Source: Arthrobacter crystallopoietes (GTDB lineage Bacteria > Actinomycetota > Actinomycetes > Actinomycetales > Micrococcaceae). From it: DNA of 64,000 nucleotides. The DNA lies in contig NZ_CP018863.1 in NCBI RefSeq assembly GCF_002849715.1, positions 2,976,001 to 3,040,000 on the forward strand. The letters are read 5' to 3'. The notes beneath the pieces are model-generated. The model saw only the letters and a program-made list of their open reading frames with translations. It was not told where the DNA came from and did no database searches. Below, in pieces: positions 36,996 through 45,492 of the stretch. A program made the translations under genes and the position numbers. Every line of letters starts with the position of its first letter. Positions within the stretch are counted from its first letter, which is position 1.

Positions 36996-37811
36996 TCAAA
37001 CAGTACTGTGCTTGATCACCTTCACTCCTACGGCCAAACCAACGACGGCGGTAATCACCGCCGCGACGACGCCCCACAAGGTGTCCCAGCCGAGCCCGCC
37101 GGCGAACAGTTCCCGCTCGGCGTTGACCATGTAGGTCAGCGGGTTGAACAGGCTCAGCACCTGCATCCAGCGCGGACCCGCTTCGATAGGCAGCATGATG
37201 CCGGAGAGGATCATCAGCGGGAACAGCAGTGTCTGCTGGACGCCCCAGAACACCCACTCCTTCCCCTGGGTGACCAGCGCCAGCGCGTAGGAGAGCGCGC
37301 CGAGGCCGATGCCGAAGACCCCGATCACCACCAGCCCGAAAAGCACGTGCAGCGGATAGAACACGAACCCGAACGGGATGGAGGCCAGCGCGATCACCAG
37401 GCCCTGCAGGACCAGCGGCGCCCATTCCTTCAGCGCGCGGCCGATCAGCAGCGAGGAACGGGACAGCGGCGTGGCCAGGATCCGCTCGTAGGAGCCGGTC
37501 ATCAGCTCGTACTGCAGGTTCGAGCCGGTCATGGAGGTGCCGAACAGCGCGATCATGACGACGACGCCGGGCAGGAACCACTGCAGCGAGGACTCGCCGC
37601 CGAAGGCCTGCGCACCTACGGCCGCCCCGAGCAGCGGTCCGAAGAGGGCCAGGAACACCAGCGGCTGCACCAGCGAAAAGATCAGGGAGAACGGATCCCG
37701 GATGACCAGGAGCATTTCCCGCCAGAACACGTATTTGGTGTCCTGCAGGATCCGCCCGATCCCTGGTTTCCTCACGGCGGTGCCGGCTGCGGTGGCTTGC
37801 TGGAGCTGCAT
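36996..37811 (-). CDS. ABC-2 type exporter permease (DrrB-like)
   Basis: 271 aa with six membrane segments and the ABC-2 family segment SYERILATPLSRSSLLIGRALKEW, then FYPLHVLFGLVVIGVFGIGLG and NPLTYMVNAERELF, as in daunorubicin-type DrrB permeases. Its ATG overlaps the last base of the drrA stop codon, so it was translationally coupled to the ATPase. The IS110 insertion 180 bp upstream separates it from the original promoter; expression may now depend on the element. Confidence 0.9.
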   Translation of the reverse strand: MQLQQATAAGTAVRKPGIGRILQDTKYVFWREMLLVIRDPFSLIFSLVQPLVFLALFGPLLGAAVGAQAFGGESSLQWFLPGVVVMIALFGTSMTGSNLQYELMTGSYERILATPLSRSSLLIGRALKEWAPLVLQGLVIALASIPFGFVFYPLHVLFGLVVIGVFGIGLGALSYALALVTQGKEWVFWGVQQTLLFPLMILSGIMLPIEAGPRWMQVLSLFNPLTYMVNAERELFAGGLGWDTLWGVVAAVITAVVGLAVGVKVIKHSTV

Positions 37812-37993
37812 CAGACTTTGCCCCCTTCGCGCAGGCTGCGGCCGGTCAGTTCGAGGAAAACATCGTCCAGCGTGGGCGGTTTCAGCTCCAGCCGCAGGGC
37901 CGGCGCACCGGCATCGTTCATGTCCTTGAGCAGTCCTGGTGCCAGCCGTGCGCCGTCGGGGATCCGAAGGCGGAAGCGGATGACGCCGACTCT
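37811..37993 (-). pseudogene. 3' fragment of the drrA-like ATPase gene
   Basis: The frame reads RVGVIRFRLRIPDGARLAPG and later PTLDDVFLELTGRSLREGG before its stop; the latter is the diagnostic C-terminus of DrrA ATPases. It has no start of its own. Joining its AGA codon to the GAC codon at 39378 gives a continuous in-frame protein, which fixes the insertion to about these bases. Confidence 0.85.
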
Positions 37994-38003
37994 TCTATGT
38001 CTG

Positions 38004-39083
38004 TCAAGCGCTCTTCAGGCACGGGCTCGCGGCGTTGAGCGTGCGGTGGACGCGTCGGGCTAGGTAGCGTTTGATGCATCGGCGGATTTCCCGGTCGGTG
38101 CGTCCTTCTGTTCGCCGTTTCTCCACGTATCTCCGGGTCTCCTCGTCGTGGGTCATCTTGGTGAGAGCGACCATGTGGAGAGCGCGGTTCAGGTTTCTGT
38201 CTCCGCCTCGGTTCAGGCGGTGCCGGACGGTGTTTCCTGAGGAAGCGGGGATAGGATTCACGCCGGCCAGGGAGGCGTAGGCCGCCTCGTTCCGAACCCG
38301 TCCCTGATGGGACCAGGCGGTGAGGCAGGTCGCTGCAGTGACGGACCCAAAGCCCTTTTCATGCAGCAGGGGTGCGGCCTCGCTGATCTGTACCAGCTCG
38401 GTCACTTGCTTGTCATTGGCTTTGAGCTGGTCATCGAGTTCGAGGACACGTTTGGCCAACCGCGTTGCCTCGGTCCGGGCGATGGTCAGGGACAGTTCCT
38501 CCTCTCGGGCGCGCCACCGCGACGCTTCAGCGATCTGAGCTGCTGAGAGTGCCCTGCGGGCGTCCAATCCCAGATCATTGGTGCGCAGCAGTGCGGTGAG
38601 CGAGTTGACCGAACGGGTGCGCTCGGCGCTCATGGCGTCGCGGGCCGTGACCAGGATCCGCAAGGCCTGGCGCACCCCCTCGTTGAGCCTCGGGCGGCAT
38701 AGCTTCGCCTGTGGCAGCGGCAACGCGGCTGCGGCAATGTGGTGCGCATCGAGGGCATCGGATTTGCCGACGCCGTGGCGTTTCTTCGCGTCCATTCGCG
38801 GAGCCTCGGCCACCGGGTAACCCTCGGCGGCGACAGCGCCGGCCAGGACGGCTCCGTAAGATGCGGCGCCTTCGATCACCCACAGCGTGTCAGCGTCTGC
38901 GTCGGTGCGGCGGGCCACCCACGCGATGGCCCTGTTGATGCCGGCAGACGTCGTTGGGAAGTCTCGGGTATCGATCAGCTCGCCGGTCCTGGCTGCAAGG
39001 ATCGCGTAGACGTGATTGCGGGCGTGGGTGTCGACGCCCACGACAAACGGGTAGGAATGCGCGACGATAGAAATGGCGGTCAC
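38004..39083 (-). CDS. IS110-family transposase (DEDD recombinase)
   Basis: 359 aa with GTG start after GAGGAAAGG. The N-terminal RuvC-like DEDD domain shows VGVDTHARNH, LWVIEGAASYGAVLA and GKSDALDAHHIA. The C-terminal domain carries LAGVNPIPASSGNTVRHRLNR with the catalytic Ser, and RGGDRNLNRALHMVAL. The frame is complete, so the element may still move. It has the same direction as the interrupted exporter operon. Confidence 0.95.
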   Translation of the reverse strand: MTAISIVAHSYPFVVGVDTHARNHVYAILAARTGELIDTRDFPTTSAGINRAIAWVARRTDADADTLWVIEGAASYGAVLAGAVAAEGYPVAEAPRMDAKKRHGVGKSDALDAHHIAAAALPLPQAKLCRPRLNEGVRQALRILVTARDAMSAERTRSVNSLTALLRTNDLGLDARRALSAAQIAEASRWRAREEELSLTIARTEATRLAKRVLELDDQLKANDKQVTELVQISEAAPLLHEKGFGSVTAATCLTAWSHQGRVRNEAAYASLAGVNPIPASSGNTVRHRLNRGGDRNLNRALHMVALTKMTHDEETRRYVEKRRTEGRTDREIRRCIKRYLARRVHRTLNAASPCLKSA

Positions 39084-39377
39084 GGCACCTTTCCTCAGTG
39101 ATGGAGATGGTCAGGCCGCTGTCGGCCGGTACCAGTCCGGGTAGGAAACACATCGGAACAGCACTGTGACGGGTCACGCGCCTCAAGGCGGCGGACAATC
39201 TTCTGATCAAGCTACCGAGGTGGGCCGGACAGGTCCGGCCGGCCCGCGCCACGGATGGACAAGTCGGCGGCAAGACACTTCATGGTCAACGTACGCTCGA
39301 GTCACATCCATGGCCGGCGGAACGGCCAGTACCCATCCTGCCAGCCAGTCCCAGACCAGCTACAAGAAAGTCTCACA
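39084..39377 (-). ncRNA. Probable bridge-RNA region of the IS110 element
   Basis: IS110-group elements encode, in the non-coding end upstream of the transposase, a structured bridge RNA whose loops pair with donor and target DNA. This 294-bp segment is in that position and has no gene. Exact RNA ends and guide loops were not resolved by eye. Confidence 0.5.
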
Positions 39378-40169
39378 GTCGTACGCTGTTTCTTCCAGCT
39401 CGCCTGCGGCCGCCGCCCGGCCGAGCAGTCCCCGCACCTCCGGCGCCGCGGCCGCCGAAACCTCCACGGCCAGCAGGTCGCCGGCCAGCTCCGCCTTGAG
39501 CCGGCCGGCCGTGTTGTCCGCAATGATCTCGCCGTGGTCGATGACGATGACCCGCTCGGACATCGTGTCCGCTTCCTCAAGATAATGCGTGGTGAGCACG
39601 ATGGTGGTCCCGTGCTCATGTCGCATACGCATAATGTGCTCCCACAGATTCGCGCGGTTCTGCGGGTCCATGCCGGTGGACGGCTCGTCGAGGAACAGCA
39701 GTGTGGGGGAGTGCATCAGCCCCAGCGCCACATCCATGCGCCGCCGCTGGCCGCCGGAGAGCTTGATGACGGTGCGCTTCTTCAGGTCCTCGAGCTCCAG
39801 CGATTTGAGCAGCTGCTCCGCCCGTGCGCGCGCGTCGCTGGTGTTCATCCCGTAGAAGCGGCCCTGCATGATGAGCTCGTCAATGACGCGGTAGCTGTGC
39901 CCGCCGCCGTTGCCCTGCCCGATGTAGCCAATGCGCGAGCGCACACCTGCGGGATCGGCGATGACGTCAACCCCTGCCACCCGCGCTGTTCCCGAGGTAG
40001 GCGCCAGCAGTGTGGTGAGCATGCGCAAGGTGGTCGATTTACCCGCGCCGTTGGGCCCGAGGAACGCGACCAGTTCGCCGCGCTCGACGTCGATGTCCAC
40101 GCCCTTGACGGCCTGGATCTTCTCTTTCTTCACGGTAAAGGTCTTGGTGAGCTTGCTCGTGTGGATCAT
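39378..40169 (-). pseudogene. 5' part of the drrA-like ABC exporter ATPase, cut by IS110
   Basis: 264 codons of original sequence, then six foreign codons and a stop inside the IS (at 39360). The ATPase domain is intact: GPNGAGKST, IGYIGQGNGG (variant Q loop), IKLSGGQRRRMDVALGL and LLFLDEPSTGMDP. Only the C-terminal accessory domain of about 60 residues is missing, so some ATPase activity could survive. The start is ATG, divergent from the SulP gene. Confidence 0.85.
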
Positions 40170-40381
40170 TGGCGACCCCTGGTCGGTGTCATTCGCGATG
40201 TGAAAACGCTACGCCTGCGGCAGGAGCCAGTCCATGGGGTTGCCGCGTCATGTGGACATCTTCGGTCCGTGCCTCTGGCTCCGGCTGTCTGTGCAGGGCG
40301 ATTAGAGTTGAACACCGTGATGCCCTTTCCGCACGCATCCATCCCTCTCCGCGTCCACCTCACCACCTATAAGGAACAGCC

Positions 40382-41899
40382 ATGCCCGCCCCGGCCCCTG
40401 CCACGAAGCCCGCACCGACTCCCGATGAGCGGCAGTCCGTACTGCGCACGCTGAAGTCCCCGCGGCTGCTGAAGACCGAGGTGCTCGCCGGCCTGGTGGT
40501 CGCGCTCGCGCTGATTCCCGAGGCCATCGCGTTCTCGGTGATCGTGGGCGTGGATCCGCGCATGGGCCTGTTCGCGTCCTTCATCATGGCGGTGACCATC
40601 TCGTTCGTCGGCGGCCGGCCGGCGATGATCTCGGCGGCGACGGGCGCGGTGGCCCTGGTCATCGCCCCGGTGATGGCCAGCCACGGCGTGGAATACCTGA
40701 TCGCCACGGTGATCCTCGGCGGCATTTTCCAGGTGCTGCTCGGCGTGCTGGGCGTGGCCAGGCTGATGCGCTTCATTCCGCGTTCGGTCATGGTCGGCTT
40801 CGTGAACGCGCTCGCGATCCTCGTGTTCGGTTCCCAAGTGCCGGAGCTGCTGGGCGTGCCGTGGCTCGTCTACCCCATCACCGCCGTCGGCCTTCTGATC
40901 GTCTTCGGTCTGCCCAGGCTAACGACGGCGGTGCCCGCGCCTTTGGTCGCGATCGTCGCCTTAACGCTGGTGACCGTGCTGGCCGCCATCCAGGTGCCCA
41001 CCGTGGGAGACAAGGGGCAGCTGCCGGACAGTCTGCCCGGCCTGTTCATCCCCGACGTCCCGCTCACGCCGGACACCTTCCGGATCATCGCGCCGTACGC
41101 GCTGGCGATGGCCTTCGTCGGGCTGCTCGAATCCCTGCTGACCGCCAAGCTGGTGGACGACATCACCGACACCCGTTCCAGCAAGACGCGCGAGTCCTGG
41201 GGCCAGGGTGTGGCGAACATCGTCACAGGGTTCTTCGGCGGGATGGGCGGTTGCGCGGTGGTTGGCCAGACCATGATGAACGTGAAAGCGTCCGGCGCCC
41301 GCACCAGAATCTCCACCTTCCTGGCCGGCGCGCTGCTGTTGCTGCTGGTGGTCGTGCTTGGCGACGTGGTGGCGCTGATCCCGATGGCCGCGCTCGTCGC
41401 TGTGATGATCTACGTGTCCATCGCGACCTTCGACTGGCACTCCATCAAGCCGTCCACGCTCAAGCACATGCCCAAGTCCGAGACGGGAGTAATGGTGAGC
41501 ACCGTCGTCGTCACCGTGTGGACGCACAATCTGGCCATCGGCGTCGGCGCCGGCGTGCTGGTCGCCATGGTCCTTTTCGCCCGCCGGGTGGCGCATTTCG
41601 TGACCGTGGAGCGGACCGTGCTCGAGGTCAACGGGGAGGAGACGGCTACCTACCGCGTGGACGGCGAGCTGTTCTTCGCTTCGTCCAACGACCTCTACAC
41701 ACAGTTCAACTACGCCACCGATCCGCAGCACATCATCATCGACATGCACGCCTCGCATCTGTGGGATGCCTCCACCATCGCCGCACTGGATTCCATCGCG
41801 GAGAAGTACCGCACGCTTGGAAAAACCTTGGAGATCATCGGGCTGAACGAAGCGTCCGTGCTGATGCGCGAGCGTCTGGCAGGCAAACTGAACGGCTAA
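40382..41899 (+). CDS. SulP family inorganic anion transporter
   Basis: 505 aa with ATG start after AAGGAA. It opens with the SulP segment LLKTEVLAGLVVALALIPEAIAFSVIVGVDPRMGLFAS split over two helices, followed by ten or more membrane segments and a C-terminal STAS domain (about 410-500: YRVDGELFFASSNDLYTQF, IIDMHASHLWDASTIAALD). Substrates in the family include sulfate and bicarbonate; this one cannot be told. One copy of the dispersed motif reads LTTAV in this gene. Confidence 0.93.
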   Translation: MPAPAPATKPAPTPDERQSVLRTLKSPRLLKTEVLAGLVVALALIPEAIAFSVIVGVDPRMGLFASFIMAVTISFVGGRPAMISAATGAVALVIAPVMASHGVEYLIATVILGGIFQVLLGVLGVARLMRFIPRSVMVGFVNALAILVFGSQVPELLGVPWLVYPITAVGLLIVFGLPRLTTAVPAPLVAIVALTLVTVLAAIQVPTVGDKGQLPDSLPGLFIPDVPLTPDTFRIIAPYALAMAFVGLLESLLTAKLVDDITDTRSSKTRESWGQGVANIVTGFFGGMGGCAVVGQTMMNVKASGARTRISTFLAGALLLLLVVVLGDVVALIPMAALVAVMIYVSIATFDWHSIKPSTLKHMPKSETGVMVSTVVVTVWTHNLAIGVGAGVLVAMVLFARRVAHFVTVERTVLEVNGEETATYRVDGELFFASSNDLYTQFNYATDPQHIIIDMHASHLWDASTIAALDSIAEKYRTLGKTLEIIGLNEASVLMRERLAGKLNG

Positions 41900-42640
41900 C
41901 GTCCCCGACGGCTGAGGCGCTACAGCCGGTGACCAGACCGTCGCATTTCGGAACGGTGCGTTTATCCAATAGTTATTGGCCCTCGTCTGCGGGCAGGAGT
42001 ATTCTTTTCCTACCGGAAAGTTGCTTATGTACAACGTTCCGCCAGTGTTTTTTCTTTGGGGTTAAGTAATGTGCGCCGGCGGCTAATGCGCGCCCGTACA
42101 TTCCAGACGTGGCCGGGTCCGATGACTACCCGTCCCGAAAAGAGGAATCCGCTTGCTTCAGCGGAATCAGTTCCTCGCACCGTCCGGTGCCGCATCCTCG
42201 GTGCGGCGCCGGACTTAATTAGGCACCGGACTTAAATAAACGAGAAGCCTCCAGCCAGTTGCGCTTCAGCCCGCGCTCCGGCCCGCGGCCCCAGTCCCCG
42301 TCTGTCGCCCGCGGCCCGCCCGGGACCCGCCCAGATGACCCGCGCGACTAATCTCGAAAAATGCCTTAGTCCCGGCGTCGGGGTATGGGTTTTTGATACG
42401 GAAATTGATAGCTTTAACCCCACAGGGCACGGCCCGTTTCAGCACTCCTGAATTGCGCATTGTTCGCTGCTATTACACCGCCGTGGGGCTGGCACCAGTC
42501 GCGCAGCCAGATCGGGATCCGTCCGCTGCTAAGCAGCCGGGCGTTATTACCGCGTTACAGCTTTTTCCAAAACACTGGTTACTTCTGTCTGCCGTCAGTA
42601 TGCTGATTCTCAATGCAGGAACGCCGACGTTGGGGAATGT
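41900..42640. other. Long non-coding region before the LAL regulator array
   Basis: 741 bp with no supportable gene, and visibly richer in A+T than its surroundings around 41,960-42,070 and 42,370-42,610. It contains CCAATAGTTATTGG (41966-41979), a 13-bp hairpin at 42182-42214, and the repeated CCGGACTTAA next to it. It probably carries the promoter of the first LAL gene. Confidence 0.55.
42182..42214 (+). terminator. Hairpin, possible terminator or attenuator
   Basis: A 13-bp stem with one G-T pair (42182-42194 with 42202-42214) and a 7-base loop, followed by TTAATTA. It is 280 bp from the SulP stop, so it may be an attenuator for the LAL gene or a terminator of an untranslated transcript. 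Confidence 0.45.
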
Positions 42641-45490
42641 GTGGCAGGTGTGAGGCGTGAACCAGTTAAAGGATCTGTGCGCGGTCGTGTCTTGGGGGCG
42701 GCTGCAGTGCCTCCGGGCGCCAGGATCGAGCGGGCGTCGGAGCAGACCGGCCATCTTCCGGAGCCAGCAGGGCACGTCGTAGGAACGGTATCGGCTATCG
42801 GCCTGGCGCGCGACGGCGGCAACTCGGTTTCAGCTGTCGGCCTCCCGCCGCCGGCCAATGTTTTTGTGGGCCGGCTGCGCGAGATCGAGGAAGTCCGTTC
42901 CGCACTGCAGGACAGCCTGCAGGTGGGCGCGATGCTCGTGGGGGAGCCCGGCGTAGGCAAGACCGCGCTGGCACTGGAAGCGCTCAAGACCTTCGATGGC
43001 AACCACCATATTGTCCCGGTACGCGGCAGCGCCATCTCCGCCAACGTCCCCTATGCGGCACTGGGCTATCTGCTCAGTGAACTGCCCGAACACGTGCTGG
43101 ACCACCCCGTGCTGGCAATGCAGGGGTTGTCCCGGCTCCTGACCGAACAGGCCGACGGCCGGACACCGGTCCTGCTGGTTGAGAACGCCCATGAACTGGA
43201 TCCGATGTCCGTCATGGCCGTGACCCAAATGGCGGTCTCCGGCCAGGCGAAGGTGCTGATTCTCGCGCGCGAACTTACCGGGGCAGCCGAGGAGTTCATC
43301 CGGCTCTGGGCCGATGGCCATGTCCGGCGGATCGACCTTGCGCCCTTCACGTTAGAGGAGAGCGCCGGCTACCTCGAGGCCCTGCTCGGCGGGCGGGTGG
43401 CTCGCACCGCCGTCGCAACTCTTCACAGCTACACCTCCGGGAGCCCGGGATTCCTGCGTATGCTCGCGTCGGAGCAGCGCCACGCCGGCACCCTCGTTGA
43501 GCAGGACGGTAGCTGGGACCTGGTGGCGCCGCTGGTCAGCTCGGGCGAGATTGCGGAGGTCATCCGTGCCCGGCTGAACCGCTATGGCCCCGAGCAGCGC
43601 CGCATCATCGAGTTGCTGGCCTTCGCGGTGGAACTGCCGCTCGCGGCGCTGCAGCGGCTGGCCGCCCCGGAGGACCTTGACGTTCTGGAGGAACATGGCG
43701 TGATGCGGGTGCTCGCCACTTCGCCGCCGATCGTCCGGCTGCAAAACCAGCTCAGCGCCGAGACCGTGCGTGAATCCGTGCCACCGGCGCGCAGCCGGGA
43801 ACTGCGGGAGGCCGTGGCTGCCACCATTGACTTCAACGCGATTCCGGGCGGCACGCTGATGGGCTTTGCCGCCTGGACCATCGATTGCGGCGTCGAACTC
43901 CCGCCCGAGGCCGCACTGCGGGCCGCCCAGCTGGCCAACCGGCTCTATGACCATGCCGGTGCCCTCCGCTTTGTCCGCAGCGTGCCGGACCACCGGAAGC
44001 GGCCCGAAATGGTGCTCCAGGAAGCCAACGCCCTGCGCAGCCTGGGCGAACTCAACGCCGCGGCGGAGGCACTGGAATTTGTGCTCGAGGCGGCCCGCGG
44101 AAACCTGCGGCTCTGGACCCTCCTGTGCGTCGAGCGGCACCGAGTGCTCCGCCGTCTCCCGGGGCGCGCCGGCGAAGCCCGCGCCGTGATCGAGCAGCTC
44201 AAGGCCGCCATTGGCAGGGACGGCCAGGCCGAACATGGCGGAACCACCAACAACGACGGCGGCCCCCCGCTGCGCTGGGAAGCGGTGCTGATCGAATCCG
44301 AGTACGCCACCTTCGAGGGCCGGCACGCACAGCTGCCCCGCGAGCTCGAAGACATTTACGGCGACGAAACCCTGCCGCTGGGCATGCGTCTCTACGCCGG
44401 CTGCCTGCTGGCCGAAGGCTGGTCCCTCACCGGGCGGAGCGAGGACGCGCTCGCCGTTGTCGCCTGGCTGGAAGCCGGCACCGCGAACCCCGATCTCTCG
44501 CCGGCCCTGCGGGACACCGTGCTGGTGCGGGCCTTTGAAATCTTCTTCAACTGCGGACTCTGGCACCGCGCCGCGGACCTGCTGTCGCCCCGACGCGGCA
44601 CCGGTTTCGTCAGCCTGGCCCGCAGCTCCGGAACCGGGACCGGCGGGGAGTTGGCAGCCGGTCTGCTGCACGCCTCCAGCGGCCTGCCCGACGAGGCGCT
44701 GGACCATCTGCTGCCGGCGCTGAGCAAACTCCGGCGGCGCGATCCGGCCGGCGCGAAGCCCGCCGCGCTGGCGGCCGCCGCCTACTGCAGCGCGTTGCAG
44801 GGGGAGACCGCTCGCGCCCGCCACTACCTCGACGAGCTGGCTGCCATCGCAGAACAGCCGCCCTGGAACATCGGCGTGGTCGCGGCCTACTTCCGCCTCA
44901 CTGCGCAGGCCCTGCTCGGCGGCCGGGACGCTGCGCTCGCCGAACTGAAAGGGCTTGCGCAGGAAGCAGCCGGCCGGGGTCTGGTGGCCCACAGCGCGCT
45001 CTTCCTGACCGCGGCCGCGAGGCTGGGGGACCGCGAAGCCGCCGTCGTCATCCTGGATCGGATTCCGGACACGGCGGGCCAGCTGGCCAGGGCCGGCAGG
45101 CTTTTCGCCGCGGGAATGCTCAACAACGACGGCGCCGCCTGGCTTCGGGCCGCGCAGCTTGCCCGCGGGGACGGCAACGAACTGCTCGCCTACGAGGCCG
45201 CCTCCGCCGCCCAGGCCGCGGCAACGGACCCGCTGACGGCCCGGCAGGCGCGGGAGCTGGCCAACACGAGCTACCGCAGGCTGCGCCGGCACCACGATCT
45301 GCACCGCAGCTTCGAAACGCTGAGCAGGTTCGAACAGGAACTGACCGTGGCCGCCGCGCGAGGCCGCAGCAGCGTGGAGCTCGGCGAGCAAATGAACCTC
45401 TCGCCGCGCACGGTGGACTGGCACCTGGGCAAGATCTACAGCAAGCTGCATGTCTCCAGCCGCACCGAGCTTGCCGAACTTCTTATCTGA
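42641..45490 (+). CDS. LAL-type LuxR regulator 1 (ATP-binding)
   Basis: 949 aa, GTG start; later starts are possible since residues 1-70 are not conserved. FVGRLREIEEVRSAL leads to Walker A GEPGVGKT (101-108), and Walker B is VLLVENAHELD. The middle 600 residues are helical repeats. The C-terminal helix-turn-helix is ELGEQMNLSPRTVDWHLGKI, but the usual LTxRE opening of LuxR domains is replaced by ELTVAAARGRSS. An NNDGG motif copy lies near residue 540. LAL proteins (MalT/PikD type) need ATP and usually an inducer to activate transcription. Confidence 0.9.
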   Translation: MAGVRREPVKGSVRGRVLGAAAVPPGARIERASEQTGHLPEPAGHVVGTVSAIGLARDGGNSVSAVGLPPPANVFVGRLREIEEVRSALQDSLQVGAMLVGEPGVGKTALALEALKTFDGNHHIVPVRGSAISANVPYAALGYLLSELPEHVLDHPVLAMQGLSRLLTEQADGRTPVLLVENAHELDPMSVMAVTQMAVSGQAKVLILARELTGAAEEFIRLWADGHVRRIDLAPFTLEESAGYLEALLGGRVARTAVATLHSYTSGSPGFLRMLASEQRHAGTLVEQDGSWDLVAPLVSSGEIAEVIRARLNRYGPEQRRIIELLAFAVELPLAALQRLAAPEDLDVLEEHGVMRVLATSPPIVRLQNQLSAETVRESVPPARSRELREAVAATIDFNAIPGGTLMGFAAWTIDCGVELPPEAALRAAQLANRLYDHAGALRFVRSVPDHRKRPEMVLQEANALRSLGELNAAAEALEFVLEAARGNLRLWTLLCVERHRVLRRLPGRAGEARAVIEQLKAAIGRDGQAEHGGTTNNDGGPPLRWEAVLIESEYATFEGRHAQLPRELEDIYGDETLPLGMRLYAGCLLAEGWSLTGRSEDALAVVAWLEAGTANPDLSPALRDTVLVRAFEIFFNCGLWHRAADLLSPRRGTGFVSLARSSGTGTGGELAAGLLHASSGLPDEALDHLLPALSKLRRRDPAGAKPAALAAAAYCSALQGETARARHYLDELAAIAEQPPWNIGVVAAYFRLTAQALLGGRDAALAELKGLAQEAAGRGLVAHSALFLTAAARLGDREAAVVILDRIPDTAGQLARAGRLFAAGMLNNDGAAWLRAAQLARGDGNELLAYEAASAAQAAATDPLTARQARELANTSYRRLRRHHDLHRSFETLSRFEQELTVAAARGRSSVELGEQMNLSPRTVDWHLGKIYSKLHVSSRTELAELLI

Positions 45491-45492
45491 CT

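Larger units (their letters stand above)
37994..39377 (-). mobile_element. IS110-family insertion sequence in drrA
   Basis: About 1.38 kb with one transposase gene, almost no 3' non-coding DNA (about 10 bp) and about 294 bp 5' of the gene, the layout of the IS110 group. No terminal inverted repeats or target duplication are evident, as expected for this family. Borders are placed by restoring the drrA frame and could shift by a few bases. Confidence 0.85.

Noticed and set aside
43352..45451. Very long open frame on the - strand (699 codons), with similar ones at 25483-27732, 45865-47745 and 51812-54007
   Set aside because: They lie exactly antisense to well-supported genes, have no recognisable domains, and are a known effect of high-GC codon bias.
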